A stretch of DNA of 64,000 nt from Rhodonellum psychrophilum GCM71 = DSM 17998 (GTDB taxonomy: Bacteria; Bacteroidota; Bacteroidia; Cytophagales; Cyclobacteriaceae). The translations under genes and the position numbers were made by a program. The stretch is taken from NCBI RefSeq assembly GCF_000381545.1, contig NZ_KB906695.1, positions 1 to 64,000 on the forward strand, given 5' to 3'. The notes beneath the pieces are model-generated. The model did not search any database. It saw nothing but the letters and a program-made list of their open reading frames with translations, and had not been told where the DNA came from. Positions 1 to 9,400 of this stretch are shown here, one piece after another; the stretch's first letter is position 1; each line of letters begins with the position of its first letter.

Positions 1-1
1 A

Positions 2-310
2 AAAGGGAGTAACAAGTTGGCGCTGGCTTTAAGAAATGCTGCAAACACCATTGATAAAACCAAAGATGGGGTGTTGACAAGGTTTTTCAAACGAGTGGCT
101 TATCGCAAAGGAAGGGGAGCTGCCATTACCGCAACTGCCAGAAAGCTGGCAGTAATTATCTGGAACATGATTATAAAAGGAGAAAGATACCAGCCCGGTA
201 ATTTAGACCAATACCAAAAAGAAATGAAGGATCGAATGATAGCATCAATTAAAAAAAAGATGCTATCACTGAATATGTCAGCCGATGAGTTAAATGCTGC
301 CCTATCATAA
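2..310 (+). mobile_element. IS110-family transposase, C-terminal end (cut by window edge)
   Basis: The reading frame is open from the left edge, so this is the 3' part of a longer gene; the TTG at 17 is not a real start. The visible 103 residues match the C-terminal Tnp domain of IS110-family DEDD transposases: a run of basic and Ala-rich residues (LALALRNAANTI), then AYRKGRGAAITATARKLAV and IIWNMI. That is the helical region carrying the family's serine half of the active centre. IS110 elements insert without classical terminal inverted repeats and use a structured noncoding RNA. Whether the full element is intact cannot be judged, because the catalytic N-terminal domain lies outside the window. 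Confidence 0.85.
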
Positions 311-698
311 GTTAGATGGAAATATGCTATTATTTCCCAATAGGATTGAAACTGCAAGAAAATCAGACTATTAAGAGAATAAAGGGATAAAACCGATATG
401 ATGAAGTTAAAAATAATAAACCAAGACTGATTATTAAGCAATTTTAGACCGGAATGGGATAGGTAATGCCTAAAACCTAACACGGAATAAATAAGAAGGG
501 GATCTCTTTCATTTCCTTTTCAATCTGTTTGGAGTACTCTTTTACCGAGAACCAAAAAGTCCACAAGACAGGACATTCAAAAAATAATCCTGTCTATTTA
601 GGTAGATTTTTTAAAAAGCGACAATGAATTTGCATATTTGCGTTCAGTAAGCCATCTGTTTGTATAGAATGGCATGTTTCATAAAATTAAAATCATAA
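311..698. other. 388 bp noncoding: IS110 right flank plus thrS upstream region
   Basis: No convincing gene lies here. The left part probably still belongs to the IS110 element. It can form short stems: TAATAA at 414-419 with TTATTA at 431-436, and TTTTAG at 442-447 with CTAAAA at 470-475. The boundary between element and host DNA cannot be fixed from one copy. The right part (from about 600) holds the thrS promoter region. Confidence 0.5.
633..643 (+). promoter_or_regulatory. Probable -7 element upstream of thrS
   Basis: CATATTTGCGT is one base off the Bacteroidota -7 consensus TAnnTTTG. It lies 55 bases before the thrS start, and the ten bases ATATTTGCGT recur upstream of infC. No clear -33 TTTG is seen at the right distance, so this is a moderate call. 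Confidence 0.35.
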
Positions 699-2648
699 AT
701 GTCTAATCAAAAAATCAAAATAACCCTTCCGGATGGTTCGGAAAGGGAAATGGACAAAGGAGTTTCAGGACTACAAATTGCTCTTGGTATCAGCGAGGGT
801 TTGGCCAGAAACGTATTGGCGGCAAAGGTAAACGGCGAAATATGGGACTCAAACCGTCCGATTGAGCAAGATGCCACCGTTCAATTGCTCACCTGGAATG
901 ATAAGGAAGGGAAATCCACTTTTTGGCATTCATCAGCCCACTTGATGGCTGAAGCCTTGGAAGCCCTTTATCCGGGTGTTAAACTTGGTATTGGCCCTTC
1001 TATCGAAAACGGGTTTTATTACGATGTTGACTTCGGCGATCGGACTTTCGAAGGCGCCGAATTGGAAACCATTGAGGCCAAAATGATAGAGTTGGCCCGA
1101 AACAAAAGCGAATACATACGAAAAGACATCTCTAAAAGCGAAGCCATCGCTTATTTCGAAAACAAGGGAGACGAATATAAATTGGACTTGTTGGAAGGAC
1201 TTGCCGACGGCACCATTACTTTTTACGAGCAAGGCAACTTTGTTGACCTTTGCCGTGGACCCCACATTCCAAATACGGGATTTATCAAGGCGGTCAAGCT
1301 ATTGAATATTGCCGGTGCCTATTGGAGAGGGGATGAGAAGAACAAGATGCTCACCCGTATTTATGGCATAACCTTTCCCAAGGCGAAAGAACTTCAGGAA
1401 TATTTATTTATGCTGGAGGAAGCCAAAAAGAGGGATCACAGAAAGCTCGGACGGGAATTGGAATTGTTTACCTTTTCCGAAAAAGTAGGCATGGGACTTC
1501 CATTGTGGTTGCCAAAAGGCACCTTGCTTCGGGAGCGTTTGATCAATTTCATGAAAAAGGCCCAGGACAAATCCGGGTATCAGCAAGTGACCACTCCACA
1601 TATTGGGCACAAGGCTTTGTATGAAACCTCTGGCCATTATGAAAAATACGGCAAGGATTCATTCCAGCCGATCGCTACTCCAAATGAAGGAGAGGAGTTT
1701 TTATTGAAACCAATGAACTGTCCTCACCACTGTGAGATCTACAAATACAAACCAAGATCCTACAAAGATCTACCGATTCGCTATGCTGAATTTGGTACTG
1801 TTTATCGATACGAGCAGAGTGGTGAATTACACGGTTTGACCCGTGTACGTGGATTTACGCAGGATGATGCGCATATCTTTTGTATGCCGAATCAGGTTAA
1901 GGAAGAATTTATCAAAGTCATCGACCTAGTATTGCATGTCTTTAAGGTGTTGGGATTTAATGATTACACAGCCCAGATATCCTTGAGAGATCCCAATAAC
2001 AGGGAAAAATACATTGGAGGAGATGAGGCATGGAACAAAGCAGAATCCGCAATTATAGAAGCGGCTGCTGAGAAAGGTCTTGAAACCGTCACAGTCCTGG
2101 GAGAAGCAGCTTTTTATGGTCCAAAATTGGATTTCATGGTGAAGGATGCCTTGGGCAGAAGATGGCAGTTGGGTACCATTCAGGTGGATTACCAGTTGCC
2201 GGATAGATTCGAGTTGGAATATATCGGAGCAGACAATCAGAAACACAGACCAGTGATGATCCACCGCGCACCATTTGGCTCTTTGGAGAGATTTGTGGCC
2301 GTATTGATAGAACATTGTGCAGGGAATTTCCCACTTTGGTTGTCCCCTGATCAAATCACCATTTTGCCGATTTCAGAGAAATTTACCGAATATGCTGAAA
2401 AAATCAGGATGTTATTGGATGAAAATGACATCACCGGATTTATCGACAACAGAGATGAAAAGATCGGGAGAAAAATCCGGGATGCGGAAGTTAAAAAGAT
2501 CCCATTCATGTTGATCGTAGGAGAAAAAGAGCAGGAGGAGGAAAAAGTATCGGTAAGGAAACACATTGACGGTGATTTGGGAAGTTATACTCCTGAGGAA
2601 TTTGTAAAATATTTCAAGGGACTAATTGCTGATTCACTGAAAAATTAA
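699..2648 (+). CDS. thrS: Threonine--tRNA ligase
   Basis: Class II aminoacyl-tRNA synthetase that charges tRNA-Thr in the cytoplasm. At 649 aa it has the normal length. Order of domains: N-terminal TGS domain (1-62), editing domain with HSSAH (77-81) and CRGPH (185-189) as zinc/editing residues, then the catalytic core. The core shows NCPHH near 339, motif 2 [20 protein letters not shown] near 365-384 and motif 3 [12 protein letters not shown] near 520, followed by the anticodon-binding domain. It precedes infC-rpmI-rplT, a conserved bacterial order. The ATG at 699 gives the expected TGS start. Confidence 0.98.
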   Translation: MSNQKIKITLPDGSEREMDKGVSGLQIALGISEGLARNVLAAKVNGEIWDSNRPIEQDATVQLLTWNDKEGKSTFWHSSAHLMAEALEALYPGVKLGIGPSIENGFYYDVDFGDRTFEGAELETIEAKMIELARNKSEYIRKDISKSEAIAYFENKGDEYKLDLLEGLADGTITFYEQGNFVDLCRGPHIPNTGFIKAVKLLNIAGAYWRGDEKNKMLTRIYGITFPKAKELQEYLFMLEEAKKRDHRKLGRELELFTFSEKVGMGLPLWLPKGTLLRERLINFMKKAQDKSGYQQVTTPHIGHKALYETSGHYEKYGKDSFQPIATPNEGEEFLLKPMNCPHHCEIYKYKPRSYKDLPIRYAEFGTVYRYEQSGELHGLTRVRGFTQDDAHIFCMPNQVKEEFIKVIDLVLHVFKVLGFNDYTAQISLRDPNNREKYIGGDEAWNKAESAIIEAAAEKGLETVTVLGEAAFYGPKLDFMVKDALGRRWQLGTIQVDYQLPDRFELEYIGADNQKHRPVMIHRAPFGSLERFVAVLIEHCAGNFPLWLSPDQITILPISEKFTEYAEKIRMLLDENDITGFIDNRDEKIGRKIRDAEVKKIPFMLIVGEKEQEEEKVSVRKHIDGDLGSYTPEEFVKYFKGLIADSLKN

Positions 2649-2691
2649 AAGTAAAAAGGCAGGAGGTTTTTTAAATCTCATAATTATTTCG

Positions 2692-2701
2692 ATATTTGCG
2701 T
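2692..2701 (+). promoter_or_regulatory. Possible -7 element upstream of infC
   Basis: ATATTTGCGT repeats exactly the ten bases found upstream of thrS (634-643) and sits 26 bases before the likely infC start. It may give infC-rpmI-rplT its own transcript. The -33 half is unclear. Confidence 0.3.
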
Positions 2702-2727
2702 CCTATTTCATTAAATAACCATAAAAT

Positions 2728-3282
2728 ATTTTGAGAGGAAGAACACCGTTCAAACCAAGACAAGAAGAGCCTTATAAAGTAAATAACAGAATCAGAGCCA
2801 AAGAAGTAAGGGTTGTAGGTGATTTTGTAGAAGGCGGAAACGCCGTTTTACCTTTAGATGAAGCAATTAAAATTGCCCAGGCAAATGAACTTGATCTCGT
2901 AGAAATTTCACCAAATGCCGAGCCTCCTGTGTGTAAGGTGATTGATTATGCGAAATTTAAATATGAGCAAAAAAAGAAGCAAAAGGAAATCAAAGCCAAT
3001 GCTTCCAAGACTGTTTTAAAGGAAATTCGTTTTGGTCCGAATACCGATGATCACGATTTCAATTTTAAACTGAAACATGCCATCAATTTCTTGAAAGAGG
3101 GAGCAAAGGTAAAAGCCTATGTTCATTTTGTGGGAAGGAGTATCGTGTTTAAGGAAAGAGGGGAAATGCTATTGCTAAAGTTTGCGCAAGCCCTCGAAGA
3201 ATACGGCATCGTAGAACAAATGCCAAAAATGGAAGGTAAAAGGATGCATATCTTTATTGCCGCCAAACCAGGGAAAAAATAA
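2728..3282 (+). CDS. infC: Translation initiation factor IF-3 (non-ATG start)
   Basis: IF-3 binds the 30S subunit and discriminates against wrong initiation codons. Both the N-domain ([16 protein letters not shown]) and the C-domain ([33 protein letters not shown]) are present, total about 184 aa. An in-frame TAA at 2722-2724 closes the frame, and the first ATG is deep in the C-domain. Translation must therefore start at ATT (2728) or TTG (2731). E. coli infC uses AUU, through which IF-3 represses its own synthesis; I chose ATT by that analogy, but TTG cannot be excluded. First gene of infC-rpmI-rplT. Confidence 0.93.
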   Translation: MLRGRTPFKPRQEEPYKVNNRIRAKEVRVVGDFVEGGNAVLPLDEAIKIAQANELDLVEISPNAEPPVCKVIDYAKFKYEQKKKQKEIKANASKTVLKEIRFGPNTDDHDFNFKLKHAINFLKEGAKVKAYVHFVGRSIVFKERGEMLLLKFAQALEEYGIVEQMPKMEGKRMHIFIAAKPGKK

Positions 3283-3302
3283 TTTCAACAAATAATACAG
3301 TT

Positions 3303-3497
3303 ATGCCTAAAGTAAAAACAAAATCAAGTGCAAAAAAGCGATTCAAATTGACTGGATCCGGTAAAATCAGAAGGAAGCATGCTTACAAAAGCCACATCCT
3401 GACAAAAAAGACAACCAAACAAAAGAGAAATCTTACCCAAATGGGAATGGTTCACGAGTCAGATGAAGGAAGAGTAAAAGCAATGTTGAGAATCTGA
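3303..3497 (+). CDS. rpmI: 50S ribosomal protein L35
   Basis: Small, very basic 64 aa protein of the large ribosomal subunit. It starts [20 protein letters not shown] and continues with [11 protein letters not shown], the family signature. It sits 20 bases after infC and before rplT, the universal infC-rpmI-rplT order. The ATG at 3303 is unambiguous. Confidence 0.98.
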   Translation: MPKVKTKSSAKKRFKLTGSGKIRRKHAYKSHILTKKTTKQKRNLTQMGMVHESDEGRVKAMLRI

Positions 3498-3599
3498 TCA
3501 AACGATTCGTCCATTAAAAATCATCAGTAAGGTTAAATTATTCACCAGATTCATTGGTATAAAGTCCGAAAGGCACCAAGAGTCAAAAATCAGTAAATT

Positions 3600-3944
3600 A
3601 TGCCAAGGTCAGTAAACTCCGTCGCGTCTAGAGCTAGAAGGAAAAAAGTATTAAAAGCCACCAAAGGTTACTTCGGAAGAGGTAAAAACGTTTGGACGGT
3701 AGCAAAGAACAAATATGAGAAAGGCTTACAGTATGCTTACAGGGACAGAAAAGCGAAGAAAAGAGAATTCAGAGCTTTATGGATCCAACGTATCAACGCC
3801 GGTGCCAGAGAACATGGTATTTCATATTCACAATTGATGGGAATGTTGAAAAAAGCAGAAATCGAATTGAACAGAAAAGTTCTAGCCGATCTTGCTATGA
3901 ATCATCCCGAGGCATTCAAAGCTGTTGTTGAAAAAGTAAAGTAA
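3600..3944 (+). CDS. rplT: 50S ribosomal protein L20
   Basis: Basic 114 aa protein that binds 23S rRNA early in 50S assembly. The family pattern is clear: [19 protein letters not shown], then [15 protein letters not shown] and [19 protein letters not shown]. It lies 102 bases after rpmI. That gap could hold an L20 autoregulatory site, as known in other bacteria (a short stem TTGGT/ACCAA is possible), but I cannot show it. A strong terminator follows. Confidence 0.98.
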   Translation: MPRSVNSVASRARRKKVLKATKGYFGRGKNVWTVAKNKYEKGLQYAYRDRKAKKREFRALWIQRINAGAREHGISYSQLMGMLKKAEIELNRKVLADLAMNHPEAFKAVVEKVK

Positions 3945-3966
3945 GAAGGCACTTAACTTACTTGTT

Positions 3967-3996
3967 AAAAGCCCCTGATAAAGGGGCTTTTTTTTT
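3967..3996 (+). terminator. Intrinsic terminator after rplT
   Basis: AAAAGCCCC, a short loop, then GGGGCTTTTTTTTT, about 22 bases after the rplT stop. It ends the infC-rpmI-rplT transcript. Confidence 0.9.
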
Positions 3997-4241
3997 GTGC
4001 ATTTTTTTTATGCCAATAGGTTCTCTTTCTTATTTTTCACTATATTACAAAAGATCAAATCAGACCCGAAAGCATATCTCCAATTCCAACTTGGATAATT
4101 TCAAAAAATACCTGTGGAATGGGAAGGCGCTCTTTTGCTGGTCAAAGATTTGAATCTAACGTTAACAAATAAATGAAAGTGGTTTTGTCCAATTCAACCG
4201 ATGGTTCTCTGAATCATTGTCCATCAAAAAAATAAAGGCAT
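3997..4241. other. Intergenic stretch between rplT terminator and tRNA-Met terminator
   Basis: AT-rich, with no gene-like reading frame and no further structure that I can support. An ORF from 3962 starts inside the rplT terminator and is not credible. Confidence 0.5.
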
Positions 4242-4272
4242 AAAAAAAGCCTCTCACATGGAGAAGCTTTTA
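4242..4272 (-). terminator. Terminator after tRNA-Met (minus strand)
   Basis: Read on the minus strand, AAAAGCTTCTC, loop CATGT, GAGAGGCTTTTTTT follows directly after the tRNA 3' end. The stem has one G-U pair and a seven-T tail. Confidence 0.8.
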
Positions 4273-4275
4273 ATG

Positions 4276-4349
4276 TAGCGAGGACGGGAGTTGAACCCGT
4301 GACCTCAGGGTTATGAATCCTGCGCTCTAACCAACTGAGCTACCTCGCC
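4276..4349 (-). tRNA. tRNA-Met (anticodon CAT)
   Basis: A 74-base cloverleaf on the minus strand. The acceptor stem is GGCGAGG/CCTCGCT with a G-U first pair, the D-arm has GCTCAGTTGGTTAGAGC, the anticodon loop has CAT (4313-4315), and the T-arm is ACGGGTTCAACTCCCGT. The 1-72 pair and D-arm fit elongator Met rather than initiator. CAT could in principle also be tRNA-Ile2 (lysidine), which is less likely. The 3' CCA is not encoded. Confidence 0.93.
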
Positions 4350-4360
4350 AAATCGGAATG

Positions 4361-4368
4361 CAAATATG
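4361..4368 (-). promoter_or_regulatory. Possible -7 element for tRNA-Met
   Basis: On the minus strand this reads CATATTTG, one base off TAnnTTTG, 12 bases upstream of the tRNA 5' end. It is the same variant as at thrS and the TPR kinase. No -33 TTTG is seen at the standard spacing. Confidence 0.3.
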
Positions 4369-4439
4369 CAGGGTTAAGGACTAAAATGCAAGTCTTACGC
4401 GTTAAAAAAAGCATTATTTACAAATCAATTAAAATTAAA

Positions 4440-4835
4440 ATGGTTAAGAATAAATTTGTTTCTGATTATCAGATAAATACTTCAAGGAAAATAATTTTCC
4501 CGTACCTGAGTACAGCGAGTGGTTTATCGGAATGGTTTGCAGATGACGTGAAGATCAATGAGGATAAAAATTATATTTTCAATTACGATGGAGAGGATCA
4601 CTATGCCAGAATCGTGGCGCTGAGAACCAATATCCATATCAAGTTTGATTTCTATGATCCAAAAAACCCTGATGAGACCGATCATTCTTTCATAGAATTC
4701 CGACTTGATGAAAATGAACTTACCCAAACCTTGTTTTTGAAGGTCGTTGATTATAGCGATACTTATGATGATGACGAGCAAGAATCGATTTGGGAAAGCC
4801 TTATCGGTTCATTAAAAGAGATAATTGGAGGTTAG
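4440..4835 (+). CDS. START-like domain protein
   Basis: 131 aa cytoplasmic protein of the START/AHSA1-like superfamily in the form common in Bacteroidota. The pattern is an N-terminal strand (FVSDYQI), a helix with FPYLSTASGLSEWFADDV, then alternating beta strands and a long C-terminal helix (ESIWESLIGSLKEII). That is a helix-grip fold expected to bind a hydrophobic ligand. I chose ATG 4440 over ATG 4386, because the extra 18 residues are low-complexity and the fold starts at MVKNKFVSDYQI. It is followed 81 bases later by the Lpt permease gene. The ligand is unknown. Confidence 0.85.
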   Translation: MVKNKFVSDYQINTSRKIIFPYLSTASGLSEWFADDVKINEDKNYIFNYDGEDHYARIVALRTNIHIKFDFYDPKNPDETDHSFIEFRLDENELTQTLFLKVVDYSDTYDDDEQESIWESLIGSLKEIIGG

Positions 4836-4916
4836 TTTTATGAAGTGTTCCTGTTTTTGGAATATTATCATGACCTTTGACGTTCTTAACAAAAAGAAAA
4901 AGAGCCTCGGGGTTTC

Positions 4917-6710
4917 ATGAAAAAACTTGATAAATTAATACTAGGGTCCTTTTTAGGTCCCTTTTTATTGACTTTTATTGTTGTGGATTTTATTCTGCTC
5001 ACCGTGAATATGCTGAAATACTTTGACGAAATCTTCGGCAAAGGTTTGGCCTTCTCGGTGTACATGGAGCTTATTGGCTACTTTGTCATCAGTATATCTC
5101 CTATGGCTTTGCCCTTGGCGGTATTGCTTTCTTCCTTGATGACTTTTGGGAATCTGGGGGAGCATTTTGAGCTCACGGCGATCAAGAGCAGTGGCATTTC
5201 CCTGCTGAGGGCATTGAGACCCATTGGGATTTTTGTGTTTTTCCTGGCCATCGGCGCTTATTTATCCAACAATTATCTGGTGCCAAAAGTGAACCTCAAG
5301 ACCTTTGGACTCCTGTACGACATCCGGATGAAATCTCCGGCATTGGACATCAAGGAAGGAGTATTTTATAATGGTATCCCAAATTATAGCATCAAAGTCA
5401 ATAGGAAATTGGACGAAGTCAGGTTGCAGGATGTCATTATCTATGACCATTCAGAGGGACAGGGCAATATCGGCATCATACTGGCAGATTCCGGTCGTAT
5501 GGAACCGTTTTTCAATGACAGTTATATGAGTCTTACCCTTTACCATGGGTATAACTATAAAGAATCTAGGGGACAACGGGGGATAATGGAAAAACCCGTG
5601 GATTTCAGTCGAACCAAATTTTCCGAAAACCAGATAATTTTCAATTTGGAGTCTTTTCAGTTGAACCGGACCCCGGAGGACCTCTGGTCTACCAATCGGT
5701 CCATCAAGAATATAGCGGGATTGCGAATGGGCCTAGATTCCCTGGCAAGTGAAATCAATCAAATCACCTATCTCAACTACCTCAATACGGAATCTTCCTA
5801 TCCCTATTTCGCAAGGGAAAGGAAACTAACTCCCCCAAAAGATATTTCTGAAAGGAAAAGAACAGACGATTCCATCCGAGCCCTAAAAACGCTTGAGCAG
5901 GAGAGACGAGACCGTGAGTTGACAAGGAGAAAAGATAGTATCACTGTCAATGGATCGGGGGCTCTTGACTCCTTGGCTATTTCCGTGATGTCCGAAACCC
6001 AGGATCAGGCTTTGGCATCCCTTGATTCTGACCTTTCACAGCGTTCCGATGGTGGATTCGATCCAAATGCGCTGATTGAAAAAAGGAAGAAATTGATGGA
6101 TGATGTTCAGGATCCTGCCGCGTCCGACTCGGGAAATGATTCCAGCTTGGCCAAACCTACTTTTCCCGTACAGGTTCAAAAGGAAATTCCCCAAAGAGTG
6201 TTTTCCCCTGAAAAGAAGGCGTGGATGGATTCAATGATAGTTGCGGGTAATTACAAAACCCGTGCAGCCACAGTGGCACTGAACAATGCCAGAACGCTCA
6301 AAAATAATTTCAGCAACAAACTTTCACAAATAGATAATCTGGAAAGGGAATACAGAAGATACCAAATCGCATGGTATCAAAAGTATACTTCTGCATTTGC
6401 CTGTATCGTCATGTTCATGATTGGGGCACCATTGGGAGCGATCATCAAGAAAGGGGGATTGGGTATGCCTGTTCTTATTTCCATTATTTTCTTTATTGTT
6501 TATTACATGCTTACCATCACGGGGGAAAAGTGGGTGAAGGAGGGGTTGACGGATCCATTTTTAGGTACGGCCTTTTCAAATTTGATGCTTTTGCCTTTCG
6601 GGCTTTTCTTCCTGAGACAGGCACGAAAAGACGCTCGGTTGTTTGAGCCAGAAACCTACACGGAAGGGGTGAAAAAACTCATCAATTGGTTTAAGTCAAA
6701 GTTTTCCTAA
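4917..6710 (+). CDS. LptF/LptG-family permease (YjgP/YjgQ)
   Basis: Inner-membrane subunit of the LptB2FG transporter that extracts lipopolysaccharide toward the outer membrane. The N-terminus (KKLDKLILGSFLGPFLLTF) and the first three membrane segments within residues 1-125, plus three C-terminal ones from about 480, fit the family. At 597 aa it is much longer than the usual 350-400. The extra length is a charged, low-complexity insert (about residues 300-430) in the soluble part. In Bacteroidota LptF and LptG genes are often unlinked; which of the two this is cannot be decided here. Confidence 0.92.
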   Translation: MKKLDKLILGSFLGPFLLTFIVVDFILLTVNMLKYFDEIFGKGLAFSVYMELIGYFVISISPMALPLAVLLSSLMTFGNLGEHFELTAIKSSGISLLRALRPIGIFVFFLAIGAYLSNNYLVPKVNLKTFGLLYDIRMKSPALDIKEGVFYNGIPNYSIKVNRKLDEVRLQDVIIYDHSEGQGNIGIILADSGRMEPFFNDSYMSLTLYHGYNYKESRGQRGIMEKPVDFSRTKFSENQIIFNLESFQLNRTPEDLWSTNRSIKNIAGLRMGLDSLASEINQITYLNYLNTESSYPYFARERKLTPPKDISERKRTDDSIRALKTLEQERRDRELTRRKDSITVNGSGALDSLAISVMSETQDQALASLDSDLSQRSDGGFDPNALIEKRKKLMDDVQDPAASDSGNDSSLAKPTFPVQVQKEIPQRVFSPEKKAWMDSMIVAGNYKTRAATVALNNARTLKNNFSNKLSQIDNLEREYRRYQIAWYQKYTSAFACIVMFMIGAPLGAIIKKGGLGMPVLISIIFFIVYYMLTITGEKWVKEGLTDPFLGTAFSNLMLLPFGLFFLRQARKDARLFEPETYTEGVKKLINWFKSKFS

Positions 6711-6746
6711 AACGAAAACTGGTTTTTATATTCAAAATAATAGGCT

Positions 6747-6754
6747 TATATTTG
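6747..6754 (+). promoter_or_regulatory. -7 element upstream of rpsO
   Basis: TATATTTG is an exact TAnnTTTG match, 30 bases before the rpsO ATG. About 20 bases upstream there is only a T-run (from 6723) instead of TTTG, so the -33 half is weak. Confidence 0.5.
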
Positions 6755-6784
6755 TGTTTGTTTTACAAAATTAATTAACTAAGC

Positions 6785-7060
6785 ATGTATTTAACATCAG
6801 AGAAAAAAACGGAGTTGTTTAAAAATCATGGCAGGTTAAAAGCTGATACGGACACAGGTTCTCCTGAATCCCAAATCGCACTATTCACTTATAGGATTCA
6901 GCATTTAACAAACCATTTGAAAACCAACAAAAAAGACCACTCTTCAAGATTGGGTCTTTTGAAACTTGTAGGTAAGAGAAGAAGTCTTTTGAATTATCTT
7001 ATCAAGAATGATATTGAAAGATATAGAGCTGTGCTTGCTGACCTAGGAATACGTAAATAA
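6785..7060 (+). CDS. rpsO: 30S ribosomal protein S15
   Basis: 91 aa primary 16S rRNA-binding protein. Family features are clear: [20 protein letters not shown], then [20 protein letters not shown] and KRRSLLNYL. It is followed 110 bases later by pnp, the widespread rpsO-pnp pairing. ATG 6785 gives the expected N-terminus. Confidence 0.98.
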   Translation: MYLTSEKKTELFKNHGRLKADTDTGSPESQIALFTYRIQHLTNHLKTNKKDHSSRLGLLKLVGKRRSLLNYLIKNDIERYRAVLADLGIRK

Positions 7061-7170
7061 TTGACATTGTGAGGTTCTCTTTCGGGAGGACCTTACTTTT
7101 TTGCTTTCACCAAAGATTAAACCTTACTTTTAAATCTATTATAGTCTAGAGTAATTCTTAAAAAAACTTT

Positions 7171-9312
7171 ATGTTACCAAATGTTATTTCAAAATCTATA
7201 ATCCTTAAGGATGGTAGAGAGATTATTATTGAGACAGGTGCATTGGCCAAACAGGCTGATGGTGCAGTAGTGGTAAGAATGGGCAATACGATGCTCTTGG
7301 CCACTGCAATGTCAAAAAAAGAAGCTGGTGAAGGCGTTGATTTTCTCCCGATGTCAGTGGATTACCAAGAGAAATTTGCTGCTTCAGGCAAAATCCCAGG
7401 GGGATTTCTGAAAAGAGAGGGCAGATTGTCCGACTACGAGATTTTGATAAGCCGAATGGTCGATAGGGCCATCAGACCAATTTTCCCGGATGATTACCAC
7501 GCTGACACCCAAATAGCGATCACCTTGATGTCTTCTGACTCCGAAGTTTTGCCTGATTGTTTGGCTGGATTGGCTGCATCAGCTGCATTGGCAGTTTCTG
7601 ATATCCCATTCAATGGACCTATTTCAGAAGTAAGAGTTGCCAAAATTGATGGTGAATTCATGATCAATCCGACTCCTAAACAATTGGAAAAAGCAACATG
7701 TGAATTCATCGTTGCCGGATCACTTGATTTTATCTTGATGGTAGAGGGTGAGTCCAATGAAATTTCTGAGGACGAAATGGTAGATGCGATCGCATTTGGC
7801 CATGAAGAAATCAAGAGACATTGTCAAGTTCAATTGGAATTGACCAAGGCAGTAGGAAAAGAAATCAAAAGAGAATACAACCACGAGAAATCAGATCCTC
7901 AATTGTTTGAAAAAATGAGGGCTGAATTATACGAAAAGTGTTACGAAGTTGTCGCAAGGCAGATTCCAAACAAAAACGAAAGAAGCGCATTGATCAAAGC
8001 CATCAAGGAAGGATTTGTCCAGAGTTTGGGCGAAGACCATGGATTTGAAGCCAGCTTGATCAGCCCATATTTCGCCAAAATCCACAAGGAAGCGGCCAGA
8101 AATCTTACGCTGAATGAAAAGAAAAGACTAGATGGTAGAAGAACGGACGAAATCAGACCAATCTGGTCTGCTGTTGACTATCTTCCATCCGCGCATGGAT
8201 CTGCCGTGTTTACAAGAGGTGAAACCCAGTCCGTCACTACCTGTACTTTGGGTACAAAAATGGACGAACAAATGGTGGATGGAGCTGTTTTTTCAGGATA
8301 TAATAAATTCTATCTTCATTACAATTTCCCTGGATTCTCTACTGGAGAAGTAAAAATCAACAGGGGAGTAGGAAGAAGAGAGGTGGGTCATGGTAATCTT
8401 GCGATGCGTGCTTTGAAAAAAGTATTGCCTCCATTGGATGAAAATCCATACACGATCAGGATTGTTTCGGATATTTTGGAATCAAACGGTTCTTCTTCCA
8501 TGGCAACTGTCTGTGCTGGATCTTTGGCATTGATGGATGCGGGAGTAAAAATCACCGCACCAGTTACTGGAATTGCGATGGGAATGATTTCCGACTCCAA
8601 AACAGGGAAATATTCAATCCTATCCGATATTTTGGGTGATGAAGATCATCTGGGAGATATGGATTTCAAAATCACAGGAACAGAAAAAGGAATCACTGCC
8701 TGTCAAATGGATTTGAAAGTTGAAGGTTTGGATTATAATGTATTGAAAGAGGCATTGTACCAAGCGAGAGAGGGAAGACTTCATATTCTTAGAGAAATTG
8801 AAAAAACCCTTGCTTCCCCAAGACCGGAATTGAAACCGCATACGCCAAGATCGTTTATGTTGACCATTCCTAAGGAATTGATTGGCGCGGTAATTGGACC
8901 AGGCGGTAAAGTCATCCAGGAAATCCAAAAAGACACCGGAGCGACCATCATCATTGAAGAAAAAGACAATGCTGGCCGTATCAGTATCTTCTCTAATAAC
9001 CAAACATCCATGGATGCAGCGGTTGGAAGGATCAAGAGCATTGTCTCTCAACCTGAAATTGGAGAAACTTATACCGGCAAAGTGAAAAACATCATGCCTT
9101 TTGGTGCATTTGTTGAATTTATGCCAGGTAAAGATGGTTTATTGCATATATCCGAAATCAAATGGGAGAGATTGGAAAATATGGAAGGTGTTTTGGAACC
9201 AGGAGAAGAGATCATGGTTAAACTTATCGATGTAGATAAGAAAACTGGGAAATTTAAACTTTCTAGAAAAGTCTTGTTGCCCAAACCAGAAAAAACCGAA
9301 AGGAACGATTAA
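7171..9312 (+). CDS. pnp: Polyribonucleotide nucleotidyltransferase (PNPase)
   Basis: Phosphorolytic 3'-5' exoribonuclease that forms a trimer and takes part in mRNA decay. 713 aa, full length. There are two RNase PH-like domains separated by a helical domain; the second contains [16 protein letters not shown] and MGMISD. These are followed by a KH domain with the loop [10 protein letters not shown] near 577 and a C-terminal S1 domain starting near 630 ([17 protein letters not shown]). Downstream of rpsO in conserved order; the sigma factor gene follows after 88 bases. Confidence 0.98.
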   Translation: MLPNVISKSIILKDGREIIIETGALAKQADGAVVVRMGNTMLLATAMSKKEAGEGVDFLPMSVDYQEKFAASGKIPGGFLKREGRLSDYEILISRMVDRAIRPIFPDDYHADTQIAITLMSSDSEVLPDCLAGLAASAALAVSDIPFNGPISEVRVAKIDGEFMINPTPKQLEKATCEFIVAGSLDFILMVEGESNEISEDEMVDAIAFGHEEIKRHCQVQLELTKAVGKEIKREYNHEKSDPQLFEKMRAELYEKCYEVVARQIPNKNERSALIKAIKEGFVQSLGEDHGFEASLISPYFAKIHKEAARNLTLNEKKRLDGRRTDEIRPIWSAVDYLPSAHGSAVFTRGETQSVTTCTLGTKMDEQMVDGAVFSGYNKFYLHYNFPGFSTGEVKINRGVGRREVGHGNLAMRALKKVLPPLDENPYTIRIVSDILESNGSSSMATVCAGSLALMDAGVKITAPVTGIAMGMISDSKTGKYSILSDILGDEDHLGDMDFKITGTEKGITACQMDLKVEGLDYNVLKEALYQAREGRLHILREIEKTLASPRPELKPHTPRSFMLTIPKELIGAVIGPGGKVIQEIQKDTGATIIIEEKDNAGRISIFSNNQTSMDAAVGRIKSIVSQPEIGETYTGKVKNIMPFGAFVEFMPGKDGLLHISEIKWERLENMEGVLEPGEEIMVKLIDVDKKTGKFKLSRKVLLPKPEKTERND

Positions 9313-9400
9313 GGATTTGATGAATATTTTCATTAGTGAACTTAATTGAAAACCAATTCTGTTATACCAATAGTCTTAACCGCAAAATAAAATTTCTTGA

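Noticed and set aside
100..483. 127-codon minus-strand frame over the IS110 tail
   Set aside because: It is antisense to the transposase, rich in Phe/Ile/Ser as expected from a reverse-frame shadow, and resembles no family.
3962..4153. 63-codon plus-strand frame after rplT
   Set aside because: It begins inside the rplT terminator and has no protein-like features.
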